Position numbers and translations under genes: made by a program. Positions 30,239-42,500 of a DNA stretch of 64,000 bases are shown in pieces (within the stretch, counting starts at the first letter, position 1; each line of letters starts with the position of its first letter). Location: NCBI RefSeq assembly GCF_029852145.1, contig NC_079974.1, positions 22,608,082-22,672,081 of the forward strand. The letters are read 5' to 3'. The DNA is from Microplitis mediator (Eukaryota; Arthropoda; Insecta; Hymenoptera; Braconidae). The notes under the pieces were generated by a model. The model searched no databases. It saw nothing but the letters and a program-made list of their open reading frames with translations, and was not told the DNA's origin.

Positions 30239-33186
30239 TTAAATTTGTTCCGTGACAATCGCAATCCGCCAAACGATCTCCGCAATTTTTTTACTGACCA
30301 TCAATTTCCTCAACTCTAATTCGCGCAAACGTCTTTTATGATAGTCATGAATTTTTTTGATAATCAGTTCAATCACAAGAATCGAAACCAGCAAAAGAAC
30401 ACAAAGTGCAGTACACAATAAAAAAAAATTAAAATCCTCTAGATCTAATTGGTCATTTTCTTCACGTCTCTTGATTCGATCAAGTTTTTTCTTTTTCATC
30501 AAGAACTTTCTGTAGTGATTGCGTCTTTCCAGGTAACTCGTGAAACCGGCCTCGGCCATTTTTAGGGCTGCATGATCGATCTTATATTTTAGCGGCGACG
30601 TCTTCCGAAGCGCAAAAACGTTATAGGATTTTGAAAACTCTTTGGATAGATATAGGTTGCTATCAATGTCTTTGTACAAACTCTGATCGATAATACAAGC
30701 AAGTGAAGAATTTTTCACAACCCGTTCCAGGCAGATATGATTATTACGGTCAACTTGGACATATTTTTTAAAATCACCATCTGGCCATAATTGACTGTCT
30801 TTTAATTTTACATAAACATTCATCACGTTAACATAAATAATATATTTGCCGTCACGTAGGTCTTCTAATGTGTCAACATTTTTACGCGCAGGTCTAGACA
30901 ATGCTGAAGTAAGTTGTCCCTGCAACTCCGGATTGAAAAAAAATACAAATATAGCCGCGGTCACGAAAGTGATGCGCATTGACATCCTATTGATGGGAGC
31001 CGATATTCCCATGTTAAGAATCAGTGCCAAGAGATCCAAAGCAGCTAAGAAAAAGTCGAAACGGTGATTCAGAAATATCACAAAAAATATCACGGTCAGA
31101 ATAACAGTCGTCTTTATTATATTGTGTTTGGTGAAGAAAATGTTGGCCACTTGCTCTAGTACCGATATTGTACTTTGTTTTTGTGTGACTATAATGAAAC
31201 CACCTTCTTGGTAGAAGGCCATTGGATCTCCAAACATATATTTGTCATATTGATACAATATCTGAGGATTATGTATTACCATATCGTATGAATCATTACC
31301 AATTGGTTTCGAAAGCCCCAGAATATTATCATACATATCAAGAACCGGCGTTACATTTAAGGCCGAAAATAAATGTTCATAGAATAGACACGTATTTTCT
31401 ATTAGACCGTCAAAAGCTAAAGTATTGTTGGTCTTGTCTCTTCTTTTGCTTCTAGTCATTACATGCCCTTTTATTGGATAGCCGTCTAAGAACTCGGATT
31501 TGTCGAATTTCAAGCTTTTGCAAATTTTTGCGTCTGAAAAAGAAGTTAAAATTGTATGTTCAGTGAATCTCTGATAAAGTCATTTAGAATAACTTCATTT
31601 TCATATAAATCTTACCGTTAACGAAGGGCTGTTTATACAGCGTCCATCTATCGTTTGGCTTGTCGGTGATCTGGACTGGAATCCAACGTTTCGGTGCCTG
31701 GTTCGTGTATGGGTTATAAGTGTAGATGGTCGAGTGTCCGCTGGAATTATTATGACATATGAAGAAAGACGTGATCGCATTTACTTTCCAGGCCGCTTGC
31801 AACGCTTGAGACGCGTTTCCGCACTTTTTCCCAATTATCAAATGCAGCGAGAGGACGTTCCACATAATGAACTCTTTTATGGGATACGACTGAATAGCTT
31901 TTATTGTGTCGATCGAGTCATCTGATAGAATGTACGTCGGATATGCCCGAAAATATGTGTTCGATCGTAATTTCGGATAGTATTTCGGCAGATCAGATTT
32001 CAAGTCATTATTGATCGTGATGACCGACGAGTCTATGTCCTGATTTTTACTGATTTCCGTAGTGATGTCCCTGAATTCTGGCATTACGGCGACAGGATTC
32101 ATCCGATCAGCAAAACACAGTTCGATAAGTTGTTTCTGTTCAAAACCAAAACAGTCGCGTTAATTAGTTGTAATTGTATACTTCAAAACAAACAAAAATC
32201 AGCCAAATTGGAATCACAATTTTTAGTCATCATACATTTTTTATTTATTTCTTAAACAAATAATGTTAAAATTTATTTTGTCACTCTTTTTTTTTTCAGA
32301 CTATTACGGTAGTTTTTACCGTTTATCAAAATCTTAAAAATTATGAAAATTCTTACTTAGTTTTGAAGAAATTGAAAATGATTATTTTTTAATTCTGTGA
32401 TATAATTAACTTATACACGGAGAGAAATTTATGGTGACTATTCCTAGTACGTTTTTAAAATATCATCCCACAGCGTTATGGTAATGATTACTTGGAATTA
32501 TTGGATATAAGCTAGTGTTTCAAAAAAATTGACTTTTGTTATTTCTTCAAATGGCCAGCAAATTCTTTCAGAGAATTCCAAAATAAGGACCTCATCAAAG
32601 TAAGAGTTCTTAATTTGAAGATTTACAGATCGCGGATCGTAATTTTCTATTTCCCATTTAAATAACATGGGAAAAAAAATTTTTTATGTTTTTATTTTTC
32701 TAGCTCGGCATTTGCCCTTTATATAAATCAATCCATAGCTTATTCTGGTAGAGAATTTAACGCTCTACAAAAAAGATCTCTTATCATTTTTCGATAAATC
32801 CATCCATTCGAAAGTTATTGGAGCTGGAAGTCAAATTTATAATAAATTTCCAGATCTTTTTACTTTTCCAGCAAAACTATCAGACTTATCAAAAAATATT
32901 AGAAGATCTTTTTTATAGACAATTTTATTTCCTACAAATTATTTTGTATGAAGATTTTTGAAATTTCGCATTGTTTTCTAGTTATTTCCATTTTAATGCC
33001 AAGCTCGTAAAAATAATAGTCTTCTAATCTATTCTGAGAACTTAACATTAAAATGAAAATAATTACCGTATGAATGTGGGTAATTGAGGAATCATCTAAT
33101 GTTGAAGAATCGAAAATCTTGATGAGGTTGCACTCAATGATGTTTATAATAATAAAAAACACTATAATCTTATTCATCCAAGTCAT
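30239..33186 (-). CDS. IR-6: divergent ionotropic receptor, second minus-strand subgroup
   Basis: Exons: 33186-33067 (MTWMNKIIVFFIIINIIEC), 32135-31616 and 31533-30239, 644 residues. Intron 1 is long (931 bp, AT-rich, nothing recognised); intron 2 is 82 bp. Exon 2 opens KQLIELCFADRMNPVAVMPEF and is 11 codons longer than in IR-1 to IR-5. Channel segments: M1 (IIKTTVILTVIFFVIFLN), pore (AALDLLALILNMGISAP), M2 (MRITFVTAAIFVFFFNPELQG; note ELQG where the others have ALQG) and M3 (LLCTALCVLLLVSILVIELI). The exon 3 tail is identical to IR-7 for more than 100 residues, while the S1 loop and two S2 patches differ. Confidence 0.9.
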
Positions 33187-33378
33187 TATGACTTCCCAAA
33201 ATTAGTACAATATTCAAGGAAGTTGTATGTGAGCAATAGTCTAATAATTATTGATTAAACTCATTCGTAAAGTCAATAAATATAGCTCATTAAATACGCG
33301 TCTATTCTCTTTAAATTTTCAACTGTTACTAACGGAATAAAATGAACATACAAACAGTGGTTTCATTTTTGTGATAGG

Positions 33379-33405
33379 AAAGGATACGTGTTTGTTCGCG
33401 GTTCG
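33379..33405 (-). promoter_or_regulatory. Shared IR upstream motif, IR-6 (type A, diverged)
   Basis: Minus-strand reading: AACCGCGAACAAACACGTATCC, about 195 bp upstream of the ATG. The central bases have changed (GGATGG to AACAA) but the CACGTATCC half and the CGCG half remain. Confidence 0.4.
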
Positions 33406-33847
33406 ACTGTTACATGTATCTGCTTTTAAATGTATGCATAAGCAGTCTTTTGCTTTCGTAGTAAGCTTTCCATTCCACACATTGTTGCATTTTTTAAAAT
33501 CGATTAGAAAAAAAATATCTACCAAGTTATTTATTACACTAATATAATAAAGACGAGTCACAACTGTAGAAAAAACAATCTGAAAATCAGTTGTCCCTAA
33601 GGGTGAGTCCGAAAATTTTCTTAGGACTAAAAGAAATTACATGTCTCAAGAAATTATTTTCTTCAAAAAAATTTTCGGTTTCAATTCATGATGCAAAAAA
33701 TTTATTGGGGTGAGTAAAAATTTTTTGCGTCAAGAAATCCTTTTTATCTGTGTATAGTAGTCAGAATAGTTCTATATTTATAAAGTATACTGTTTCAATG
33801 TTATTTAAAATGTCAAAGTCACACAGCGCACGCGACAGTAAAACGAA
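33406..33847. other. Intergenic between IR-6 promoter and IR-7 stop
   Basis: No gene. The part near IR-6 resembles 7786-7900 upstream of IR-1; the part near IR-7 matches the 3' flank of IR-6. Contains the inverted-repeat remnant at about 33590-33770 (ttaggactaaaagaaattac). Confidence 0.4.
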
Positions 33848-36800
33848 TTAAATTTGTTCCGTGACAATCGCAATCCGCCAAACGATCTCCGCAATTTTTT
33901 TACTGACCATCAATTTCCTCAACTCTAATTCGCGCAAACGTCTTTTATGATAGTCATGAATTTTTTTAATAATCAATTCAATCACAAGAATCGAAACCAG
34001 CAAAAGAACACAAAGTGCAGTACACAATAAAAAGAAATTAAAATCCTCTAGATCTAATTGGTCATTTTCTTCACGTCTCTTGATTCGATCAAGTTTTTTC
34101 TTTTTCATCAAGAACTTTCTATAGTGATTGCGTCTTTCCAGGTAACTCGTGAAACCGGCCTCGGCCATTTTTAGGGCTGCGTGATCGATCTTATATTTCA
34201 GCGGCGACGTCTTCCGGAGCGCAAAAACGTTATAGGATTTTGAAAACTCTTTGGATAGATATAGATTGCTATCAATGTCTTTGTACGCACTCTGATCGAT
34301 AATACAAGCGAGTGAAGAATTTTTCACAACGTGTTCCAGACAGTAATGATAACTAAAGTCAGCTAGGACATATTTTTCAAAATCGCCATCTGGCCATAAT
34401 TGACTGTCTTTTAATTCATCATAAGTATTTCTCGCGTAAACATAAATTATATATTTGCCGTCTCGTAAGTCTTCTAATGTGTTAACATTTTTACGCGCAG
34501 GTCTAGACAAAGCCGAAGTAAGTTGTCCCTGCAACTCCGGATTGAAAAAAAATACAAATATAGCCGCGGTCACGAAAGTGATGCGCATCGACATTCTATC
34601 GATGGGAGCCGATATTCCCATGTTAAGAATCAGTGCCAAGAGATCTAAAGCAGCCAAGAAAAAGTCGTAACGGTGATTCAGAAAAATCATAAAAAATATC
34701 ACGGTCAGAATAACAGACGTCTTTATTATATTGTGTTTGGTGAAGAAAACGTTGGCCACTTGCTCTAGTACCGATAGTGTGCTTTGTTTCTGTGTGACTA
34801 TAATGAAACCACCTTCTTGGTAGAAGGCCATTGGATCTCCAAACATATATTTGTCATATTGATGCAATAACTGAGGATTATGTATCACCATATCGAATGA
34901 GTCATTAGCGATTGCTTTCGAAAGCCCTTGAATATTCTCATACTTATCAAGAACCGGAGTTACATTTAAGGCTGAAAATAGATTTTCATAGAATAGACAC
35001 GTATTTTTTTTTAGATCGTCAAAAGCTAAAGTATTGTTGGTCTTGTCTTTTCTTTTACTTCTAGTCATTACGTGCCCTTTTATTGGATAGCCGTCTAAGA
35101 ACTCGGATTTGTCAAATTTCAAGCTTTTGCAAATTTTTTCATCTGCAAAAAAAATGAACATTTTGTTATTGCTATGAGCTTTGATAAAATTATTTCACCC
35201 AGGTAAAAATATTTCGCCAAAAATACACTGAGAAAAAAAAAACACTATTTTCCAAACAAGAATTCCTTGGTTCAAGAAATCCGTTCAAAATATTTATTTT
35301 ATTATTATTAATTATCAATTTCTTGAGAAAAGAGCATCAAGTTTATTTTTGTTATTATATGAATTTGATATTATATTATGAGTAAACAAAAGAATAGCTT
35401 TACTTGAATTAAATAAAAATTATTTCCTTCAATTCTACGAATTCTTGAGACAAAATTATATATTCTTGAAAATTATCAAGAATATATGTTTTTGTATCAA
35501 GTAAATGTTCTTAATAAAAGTATTTTTTTTTCTCAGTGTACTCCAAAAACACTGAAAAAAATAATCACTAGCTGCTACTGATTATTTTCTTTAGCAGCTA
35601 GCGATTTTTAATCGTTAAGCTGCAAGCGATTTTTTCGCCAGTAGCTAGTACGGTGTAGATAGGGGAACCTGGGGCACGAGGGCCCCCAAAAAAAAGTTTT
35701 TTTTATGCTTTTACAATTTTTTTTTCGAGTGATCCATTGTGCCTCACATATCGCAGATCAACTTAAAATATCTTTAAAACATCAGAGGTATCATGATTTG
35801 ACCAAAAATCAAAAAAAAAATTTTTACCAAATTTTTGAGGGGGGCCTTCGTGCCCCAGGTTCCCCTCCCTACATCGTACTAGCTACTAGCGAAAAAATCG
35901 CTTCCAGCAAGTGATTTTTAATCACTACCTGCTAGCGAAGTAATCGTTTGCAGCTAACGATTTTTAATCGCTAGCAGCTAGCGATTATTTTTTTCAGTGT
36001 AAAAGGCAGAAAAGACGAAATCCGGCTGAAATTACTTCGAAACCACAAAATTTTGGTAGAGCTCGAAATTTGGCCGATAAATTGACTCGAAAACTGGCAA
36101 CGAAAAATTTCTAAGTTTCGGCCAAATTTTTTAACTTTCCGCCCGAGAAAAAATTTCATTATTATTTTGATTTGAAATTTTTTTAATAGAGAATTTCAAA
36201 TAAATCTCACCGTTAACGAAGGGCTGTTTGTACAGCGTCCATCTATCGTTTGGCTTGTCGGTGATCTGGACTGGAGTCCAACGTTTCGGTGCCCGGTTCG
36301 TGTATGGATTATAAGTGTAGATGGTCGAGTGTCCGCTGGAATTATTATGACATATGAAGAAAGACGTGATCGCATTTACTTTCCAGGCCGCTTGCAACGC
36401 TTGAGACGCGTTCCCGCACTTTTTCCCAATTATCAAATGCAGCGAGAGGACGTTCCACATAATGGACTCTTTTATGGGATACGACTGAATAGCTTTTATT
36501 GTGTCGATCGAGTCATCTGATAGAATGTACGTTGGATAGGCCCGAAAATATGTGTTCGATCGTAATTTCGGATAGTATTTCGGCAGATCAGATTTCAAGT
36601 CACTATTGATCATGATGACTGACGAGTCTATGTCCTCATTTTTACTGATTTCCGTAGTGATGTCACTGAATTCTGGCATTACGGCGACAGGATTCATCCG
36701 GTCAGCAAAACACAGTTCGATAAGTTGTTTCTGTTCAAAATCAATAATGACGTAAATTAATTAAAAATTTATTTTATAAAATAAAGAGACACGCGGCAGG

Positions 36801-37521
36801 ACGGTCACTTAATTTTTGGTTCAATCACCAGCTTGAAAAAAAAATTTTTTGAGTGACCGGTTCACGTTTTTTTTCCTATAGGGGAAGGGGGGGGGGGCAA
36901 AACGGGATACTTAACGAAAAATTTAGTTTTTAGGAACATACATATCGTAAATTGGCTTCATTTTGATTCTATTTGAAATAGATATAACGAATTTTAGACT
37001 GCCATCAGAAAAAAAAATTTTATTTCCTGCGGGCAAAATGGGATACCCTAAAAAAAAGTAAATTTTTTTTTTTTTTTCAAGTGAATAAAATTGATGTAAT
37101 AATGTCTTTCTAAATTGATGTAAGTAATAAAATTTACTCTCAACATATTTTTAAAGAAGTTTTTCCTTGTTATTTCTTTTCAAAATTTGAAATTGCCGCC
37201 AATATTATACTTTCCGCAAAAAATATAAAAATGTTTTTTTTTAGCTTTTAATAGTGTAAAATGATACTAGATGTCATTTTTGACCATTTTCGAAAGTTTT
37301 TCGAGAAAAAAAAATTTTGAAGAAATTTTGAGGGTATCCCATTTTGCCGGCCTATCCTGTTTTGCCCCTCCTTCCCCTACATCAGAAAAAATATATCTTA
37401 CTGTATGAGTGTGGATAATCGGAAGACTATCGAATGTTGAAGAATCGAAAATCTTGATGTTGTAGCAGTCGATGACACTCACAAATAAAAAACACAAAAT
37501 AATCTCCTTAGTCCACGACAT
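33848..37521 (-). CDS. IR-7: divergent ionotropic receptor, sister of IR-6
   Basis: Exons: 37521-37402 (MSWTKEIILCFLFVSVIDC), 36730-36211 and 35142-33848, 644 residues. Both introns are enlarged by inverted-repeat elements: intron 1 (671 bp) holds 36881-37377 and intron 2 (1068 bp) holds 35224-35540 and 35550-36000. Exons 2 and 3 are near-identical to IR-6, but exon 1 and the promoter are of the IR-2/IR-5 type (compare MQWTKEIILCFLFVSVSDC in IR-4). IR-7 thus looks like a mosaic of the two minus-strand subgroups. Main differences from IR-6 lie at KYENIQGLSKAIANDSFD and YARNTYDELKDSQLWPDGDFEKY. Confidence 0.9.
35224..35540. mobile_element. Inverted-repeat element in IR-7 intron 2
   Basis: The ends are tacactgagaaaaaaaaaa and tttttttttctcagtgta. 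The inside has words aattccttggttcaagaaat and its complement-like partners. No coding content. Confidence 0.5.
35550..36000. mobile_element. Inverted-repeat element containing a nested element, IR-7 intron 2
   Basis: The outer ends are cactgaaaaaaataatcact and agcgattatttttttcagtg. The arms repeat gctagcgatttttaatcg. A second element with its own inverted ends occupies 35661-35866. Confidence 0.6.
35661..35866. mobile_element. Nested MITE-like element
   Basis: The ends are aggggaacctggggcacgag and its near-complement (cgtgccccaggttcccct), a 27-bp inverted repeat extending into gggcccccc. It lies at the centre of the arms of the outer element 35550-36000, so it inserted later. Confidence 0.6.
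36881..37377. mobile_element. MITE-like element in IR-7 intron 1, TA-flanked
   Basis: The ends are GGGGAAGG plus a G-run and then gcaaaacgggata on the left, and tatcctgttttgcccctccttcccc on the right in complementary order. TA dinucleotides flank both ends (36879-36880 and 37378-37379), as expected for Tc1/mariner-type insertion. Internal subterminal repeats of gcaaaatgggatacc are present. No open frame. Confidence 0.6.
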
Positions 37522-37688
37522 TATTTATTTTATTTAAAGTTATCTAATTATTATTTTTTTTTTACAAATTGTCGAGTAAAATCGATAAATGGATGCTCGT
37601 CCTGACACGTCTGGTTAGTGGAACTTGACACTCGTGACTATGACAGTGTAACAATAAACTTGAGTGTCCATTTGATAGCTTTTGTTGT

Positions 37689-37736
37689 TAAGGATACGTG
37701 TCTATTTGCAAGAGGATGTACTCGATGTACGTGTCA
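37689..37736 (-). promoter_or_regulatory. Shared IR upstream motif, IR-7 (type B)
   Basis: aaggatacgtgtctatttgca with a second gtacgtgtcac, about 170 bp upstream of the ATG. Same type B module as IR-2, IR-3 and IR-5. Confidence 0.5.
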
Positions 37737-39596
37737 CTTTTCCGCCAATTATCGAGAAGTGCATCACACACATGAGAATCGCATACATTTGCACGGTTGT
37801 CATGGCAAAAAAAATGTAAACTCTCATATCTGAGATCGCGAAAACTTATCAGAGTTCACCAGGAGAAGGCGGAAATGTAAAGAATTCAAATTTCTTATAC
37901 GCTAAAAATTATTAGACCCAAAATTATTTTTGAAAAAGTATTTGATGTTTAATCTTATGATTCAATTCGAAACTTCTTTCATTTTTTATTTCAATTACTC
38001 ATATTTATTTCTGCTCGAACCCATGCGTCTCACTAAAAATAATCGTGAACAAAAATTTACAAGTTACTCATTTTTTGAAATATTTTTGGTTGTTTGAATT
38101 TAACGGGCCAAAAACTTTAATATCTATTGGTTTCCATCCCTATTCAAAATTTCCCATAAAATCCATACACCATGGGTCAAAAACTGCTTAAAAAACCATT
38201 GGATTTGCATTGGTTTCTATACGAATTCTGACCCATTGAGTGGATTCTACACAGAAAAAAAGTATGTCTTGGCGCGAAAAATTTTTTCTCGCTCCAAGAA
38301 AATTTTTAATTGACTTAAGAAATTTTTCGCATTATGAATTGAAAACAAAAATTTTCTTAGGGTAACAAAGAATTTTTTGAGGTAAGAAAAAATTTCCTTG
38401 AGCCAAGAAATTATTTCTAAGAAAAGAAATTATTTCCTAAGAAAAATTTTGTTTTCATTTTTTTAAGCAAAATTTTTCTTGCGCCAAGAAATCCTTTTTT
38501 TCTGTGTATAGGAACTTTTGAAAAGATTTTTAAAAATTAAAAACATTTCTTCTAAGGCTGATATTTTTTTAAACGATGGCGATAACAATCATAATTTTTA
38601 AATATTCAATTAGTCTTATCACGCACATCGGTTGTAAATTTTTTTAGTGAGTGCGCTTACTAACATCTGGACATCCTGCGCGACGGACATCGCAGGATTT
38701 TTTTAAATTTCTTTTTTTCCGATCATCATTTTTAAAAAAGGTAATTTAAAATTTATGACCCCAAGGGCGGGGTCAGTTAGAGGAAAGCCAATCATTGGAG
38801 GTTATATTTCTGCGCTTCGCATTGGTGAGTTAAACAATAATGGAGAAATTACTTAAAATGGAAGAAAATCACAGTGTCCGATAGTAGACAAATCAGATTA
38901 TAAGACACTGCAGCAATTTGATGTCAAGTTGGCCGCAAAAAGTTTCATTTTCAAAAGTTGACCGCAACTTGTTAACAGCAAAAGCTAAAAGTTCGACAAC
39001 TTGTCATCAACTTGGTACACCAACTTTCCGATCAGAAACTCTGGTTATCAGGAAAACTATTCAAATTTCAATAGAAAGTTGAATATCTTTTTCATCGACA
39101 GACAGTATTACCCAACAAATTTCCATCTATATCGTCTGTGATATTCTACTCTGATAGCCACCCTAATTAAAACTTATAGTAATTAACATCTAAACTACTA
39201 CTATAAAAATCACAGGCATCAAAATATTTTCTCCTTTTAAATGTCAAAATAAAATCGTCTCAGAAAAAAATTTAAAAAGTGGATGTCAACTTGAAAAACT
39301 TCTTATCATCACTTCTAAATTATTTATTAAAAAAACCTCCTAATTTTCTATGGCTGTCATTTTTAACTCGACTTAAAATTTAAATTTTCAAATAATATTT
39401 TTCCCGCGCTTATTAAAATTCAAATAATCCTCGACTTTCCCGCTTCTGCCTTGAGCGCGCTGCCTTACCCACTCAGCCAGTGGTCTCTCCATCTCAGCTC
39501 TAGTATTCAAAATCAACGCGTCAAAACAACAGCTCTAAAACATTACAACAATATTACTATAATTTTACACTTATTTACATCCAATAATTAATTAAA
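37737..39596. other. Intergenic region between IR-7 and Tip60 (divergent promoters)
   Basis: The two genes face away from each other here. No gene is supported. It includes an inverted-repeat element (38249-38510). The stretch 39420-39540 is richer in G+C than its surroundings and probably holds the Tip60 5' untranslated region or promoter. Confidence 0.5.
38249..38510. mobile_element. Inverted-repeat element upstream of Tip60
   Basis: The ends are ctacacagaaaaaaagtatg and aatcctttttttctgtgta. Subterminal words gtcttggcgcgaaaaatttt and tttttcttgcgccaagaaa are complementary. Related half-copies lie at about 30122 and 33730. Confidence 0.6.
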
Positions 39597-42500
39597 ATGA
39601 TCGGTGACAATGAGGACTGTCATTCGTTATGTGACTCAGTGGTAACTAGAAAAATTTACCCTACAAAAATAATTAATTACCATTAAATATTTAGTAAAAA
39701 ATCATTTAAACCCTCAATCATAACCTATTTTTTACAGAATTTACTTGAAGAAGGCTGTCGTTTGCCGGTTCGCATGCACAGTACCAATGATTGGAGTAAG
39801 TTATAATTAATTGTCATTAATTAATGGATTTTAATTACTCAATTTTATTTTGACACTTCAAATCAAAGTCCGTCAACACTCGACCCAATCGCCCGACTAC
39901 AATTTTTTTGTTTGTTTTTTTCAAAATTACTGCCGTTAATTAAATAATTAATTAATTAATCAACCAATTAACTGTCGCAATTAGTGTCTATTTTAATTAA
40001 AAATTATTCGTTAAATTTTTTTTATATTAATGACACGATTTTTTGACAGCAACTGAATTTTGAGGTTATCGTACTCAGACTTTTTTTTTTAATTAATTGA
40101 CAGGTGTTATTATTAATTATTAATTATGTTATTTTCGTTTCAGCATTGGCGGAATTAATAAGTGTAAAAGAAGTAATGGGGGTTAAATATTATTATGTAC
40201 ATTACGTTGATTGTAAGTATAAATTTTAATTTTAAATTTATTTGTTTATTTTAAATGATTCAGAAGTTAGCCGACGTCTAATAATTTTTTGATTTTTTTT
40301 TTGAACGATAAATTATGAAAAAAAAAATATTTTAAAAAATTGCACCTATAGATTTTTTAATTTTCTACATGTGCATTTTTTTAGTTTTTCGTTTTTTTTT
40401 GTAATTTATTTGGGGACCCGGTATGAATAACTCTGTCTATAATAACTCTGGTAAAAACAACTCCGTACAAAAACAACTCCGGCGAAAACAACTCTATACA
40501 AAAACAACTCGGTACAAAAATAGATTTTCTACTTTCAAGTATAGGCATTACGAGAGAAAATTAGTATGTATGATTAAGGCTTGCTCAATCTTGCATGAGG
40601 CCCAGACATCTTCAGACAAAATATCCCCGGACAAAATATCAATCTGGATTGGATATACACAAAACATTTGAAAAATGGGCACAGTTCTATTTTAAGCGTC
40701 TATAGTGTACCGAGTCGTTTCGACTGGAGTTGTTTTGTCCAGAGTTGTCATTGTTCGAGTCATTTTGTCTGAGTTATTTTGCCCTAGAGCAATTTATTTG
40801 TCACACGGAAAAAAATGATTGACAATAATTGTAGTTCAACTTTTAATTATTTATGTTTTGTTCAATAAATAATGTCGTTTCAGTTAGTAAAACTATGATT
40901 TTAATGTTTAAACTGCTATAATTAACAGTTAATCGTTGACATATACTGCTTGACTATTTGAAATTACTACTTAAACCTGAAAAAACTAGAAGACACTTGT
41001 CAAAAAAATGCATCTGTTATTAATTTCTTACGTTCTACTCAGTAATATTTACTGAGATTCGGTCTAGGCGCGCTGTGACGAGAATCAGTAATATTTAATA
41101 ACAATTTTTTTCCGTGCAAAAAAAAATCCGAAAATTTTTAATTGTCTGCTAACTTCTGAATGATAATTTTAAAATGAGTGGGAATGCAGCTGACGTCAAT
41201 TTTAAAATAAATAAAAATGAAAAAAATCCGTATTCAAAAAATTTGAAAATTCCCAAGCGGCATAAAATAAAATTGTTGAGTTTAAGTTAACAATTGGTTA
41301 ACGTAAATTCATGATAACAAATTGTCGTTTTAAATTTAACATTAAGTCAACAAGTTTTTTTTCTACCGCTTAGGTGAGAACGTGAATTTTTTTAGTTTTC
41401 ATATTTTTAATTATCTAATTCGTTTATTTGTAATTTGAAACTCGTCTCGTCTGCTACATTCACACTCAGGATTTTAAAAACAATTTTATTGACAAAAAAA
41501 AAATTTCAACAGTCAACAAAAGATTGGACGAATGGGTAACGGAAGACTGCCTGGACACCCGCAAAGTTCAGTATCCGCATCGCGACGGAGCGACGGCCCC
41601 AGGAACCGGATGCGCGACGCCAAAAAAACACAGTCGGCCCCCAAGTCCCAGCAGCATAATCGCCGAGCCGGTTAACGGCTCCGCGGTCCTCCAGGCGGCT
41701 CTACAAAAGCGGATATCCCGCAAACGGAAGGGGACCTTCCTCGACAATGAAGACTCCCAGGAAGCGACGACCCCCGTGGGGGCCCAACCCACCGTGGCGG
41801 GTCCGCGACCCACCGGCTCCATGGTGACCCACCACCACGACGACGTGGTCACGAGGATGAAAAATATCGAACTGATAGAACTGGGCCGGCACCGGATAAA
41901 GCCCTGGTACTTCAGTCCCTACCCCGAGGCGATGGTCAACTTGCCCTGCATTTATATCTGCGAGTTTTGTCTCAAGTACCGGAAAAGCCGCAAGTGTCTC
42001 GAGCGGCATCTAGTCAAGTGCAATTTACGACACCCGCCTGGTAACGAAATTTACCGGAAGGGCTCGATATCTTTTTTCGAAATCGACGGCCGGAAGAACA
42101 AAAATTACGCGCAGAATTTGTGTCTGCTCGCAAAATTATTTCTAGACCACAAAACTCTTTACTACGACACTGACCCCTTTCTGTTCTACGTGATGACGGA
42201 CTTTGACAGCAGGGGGTTCCACATCGTGGGCTACTTCTCCAAGGAGAAGGAGTCCACGGAAGACTACAACGTCGCTTGTATTTTAACGTTACCGCCGTAC
42301 CAGCGCAAAGGTTACGGCAAGCTGCTGATCGAATTTTCCTACGAGCTATCGAAATTTGAAGGCAAGACCGGCTCCCCGGAAAAACCGCTCTCGGATCTGG
42401 GGTTACTCTCCTACAGGAGCTACTGGGCGCACACTATTTTAGATATTCTGATAAACGTCAAGCCGCTTGTGGACAACGAGAAAGCCCAGATTACTATCAA

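Noticed and set aside
38670..38703. GC hairpin followed by a T-run, like an intrinsic terminator
   Set aside because: Intrinsic terminators are bacterial; in insect DNA this is most likely a chance or repeat-derived palindrome.
40423..40671. 82-codon plus frame in Tip60 intron 3
   Set aside because: Made of repeated aacaactc words in a repeat element; composition, not coding.
41568..42009. Antisense open frames across the GC-rich Tip60 exon
   Set aside because: Shadow frames caused by low stop density in the GC-rich coding exon; the sense strand matches Tip60 throughout.
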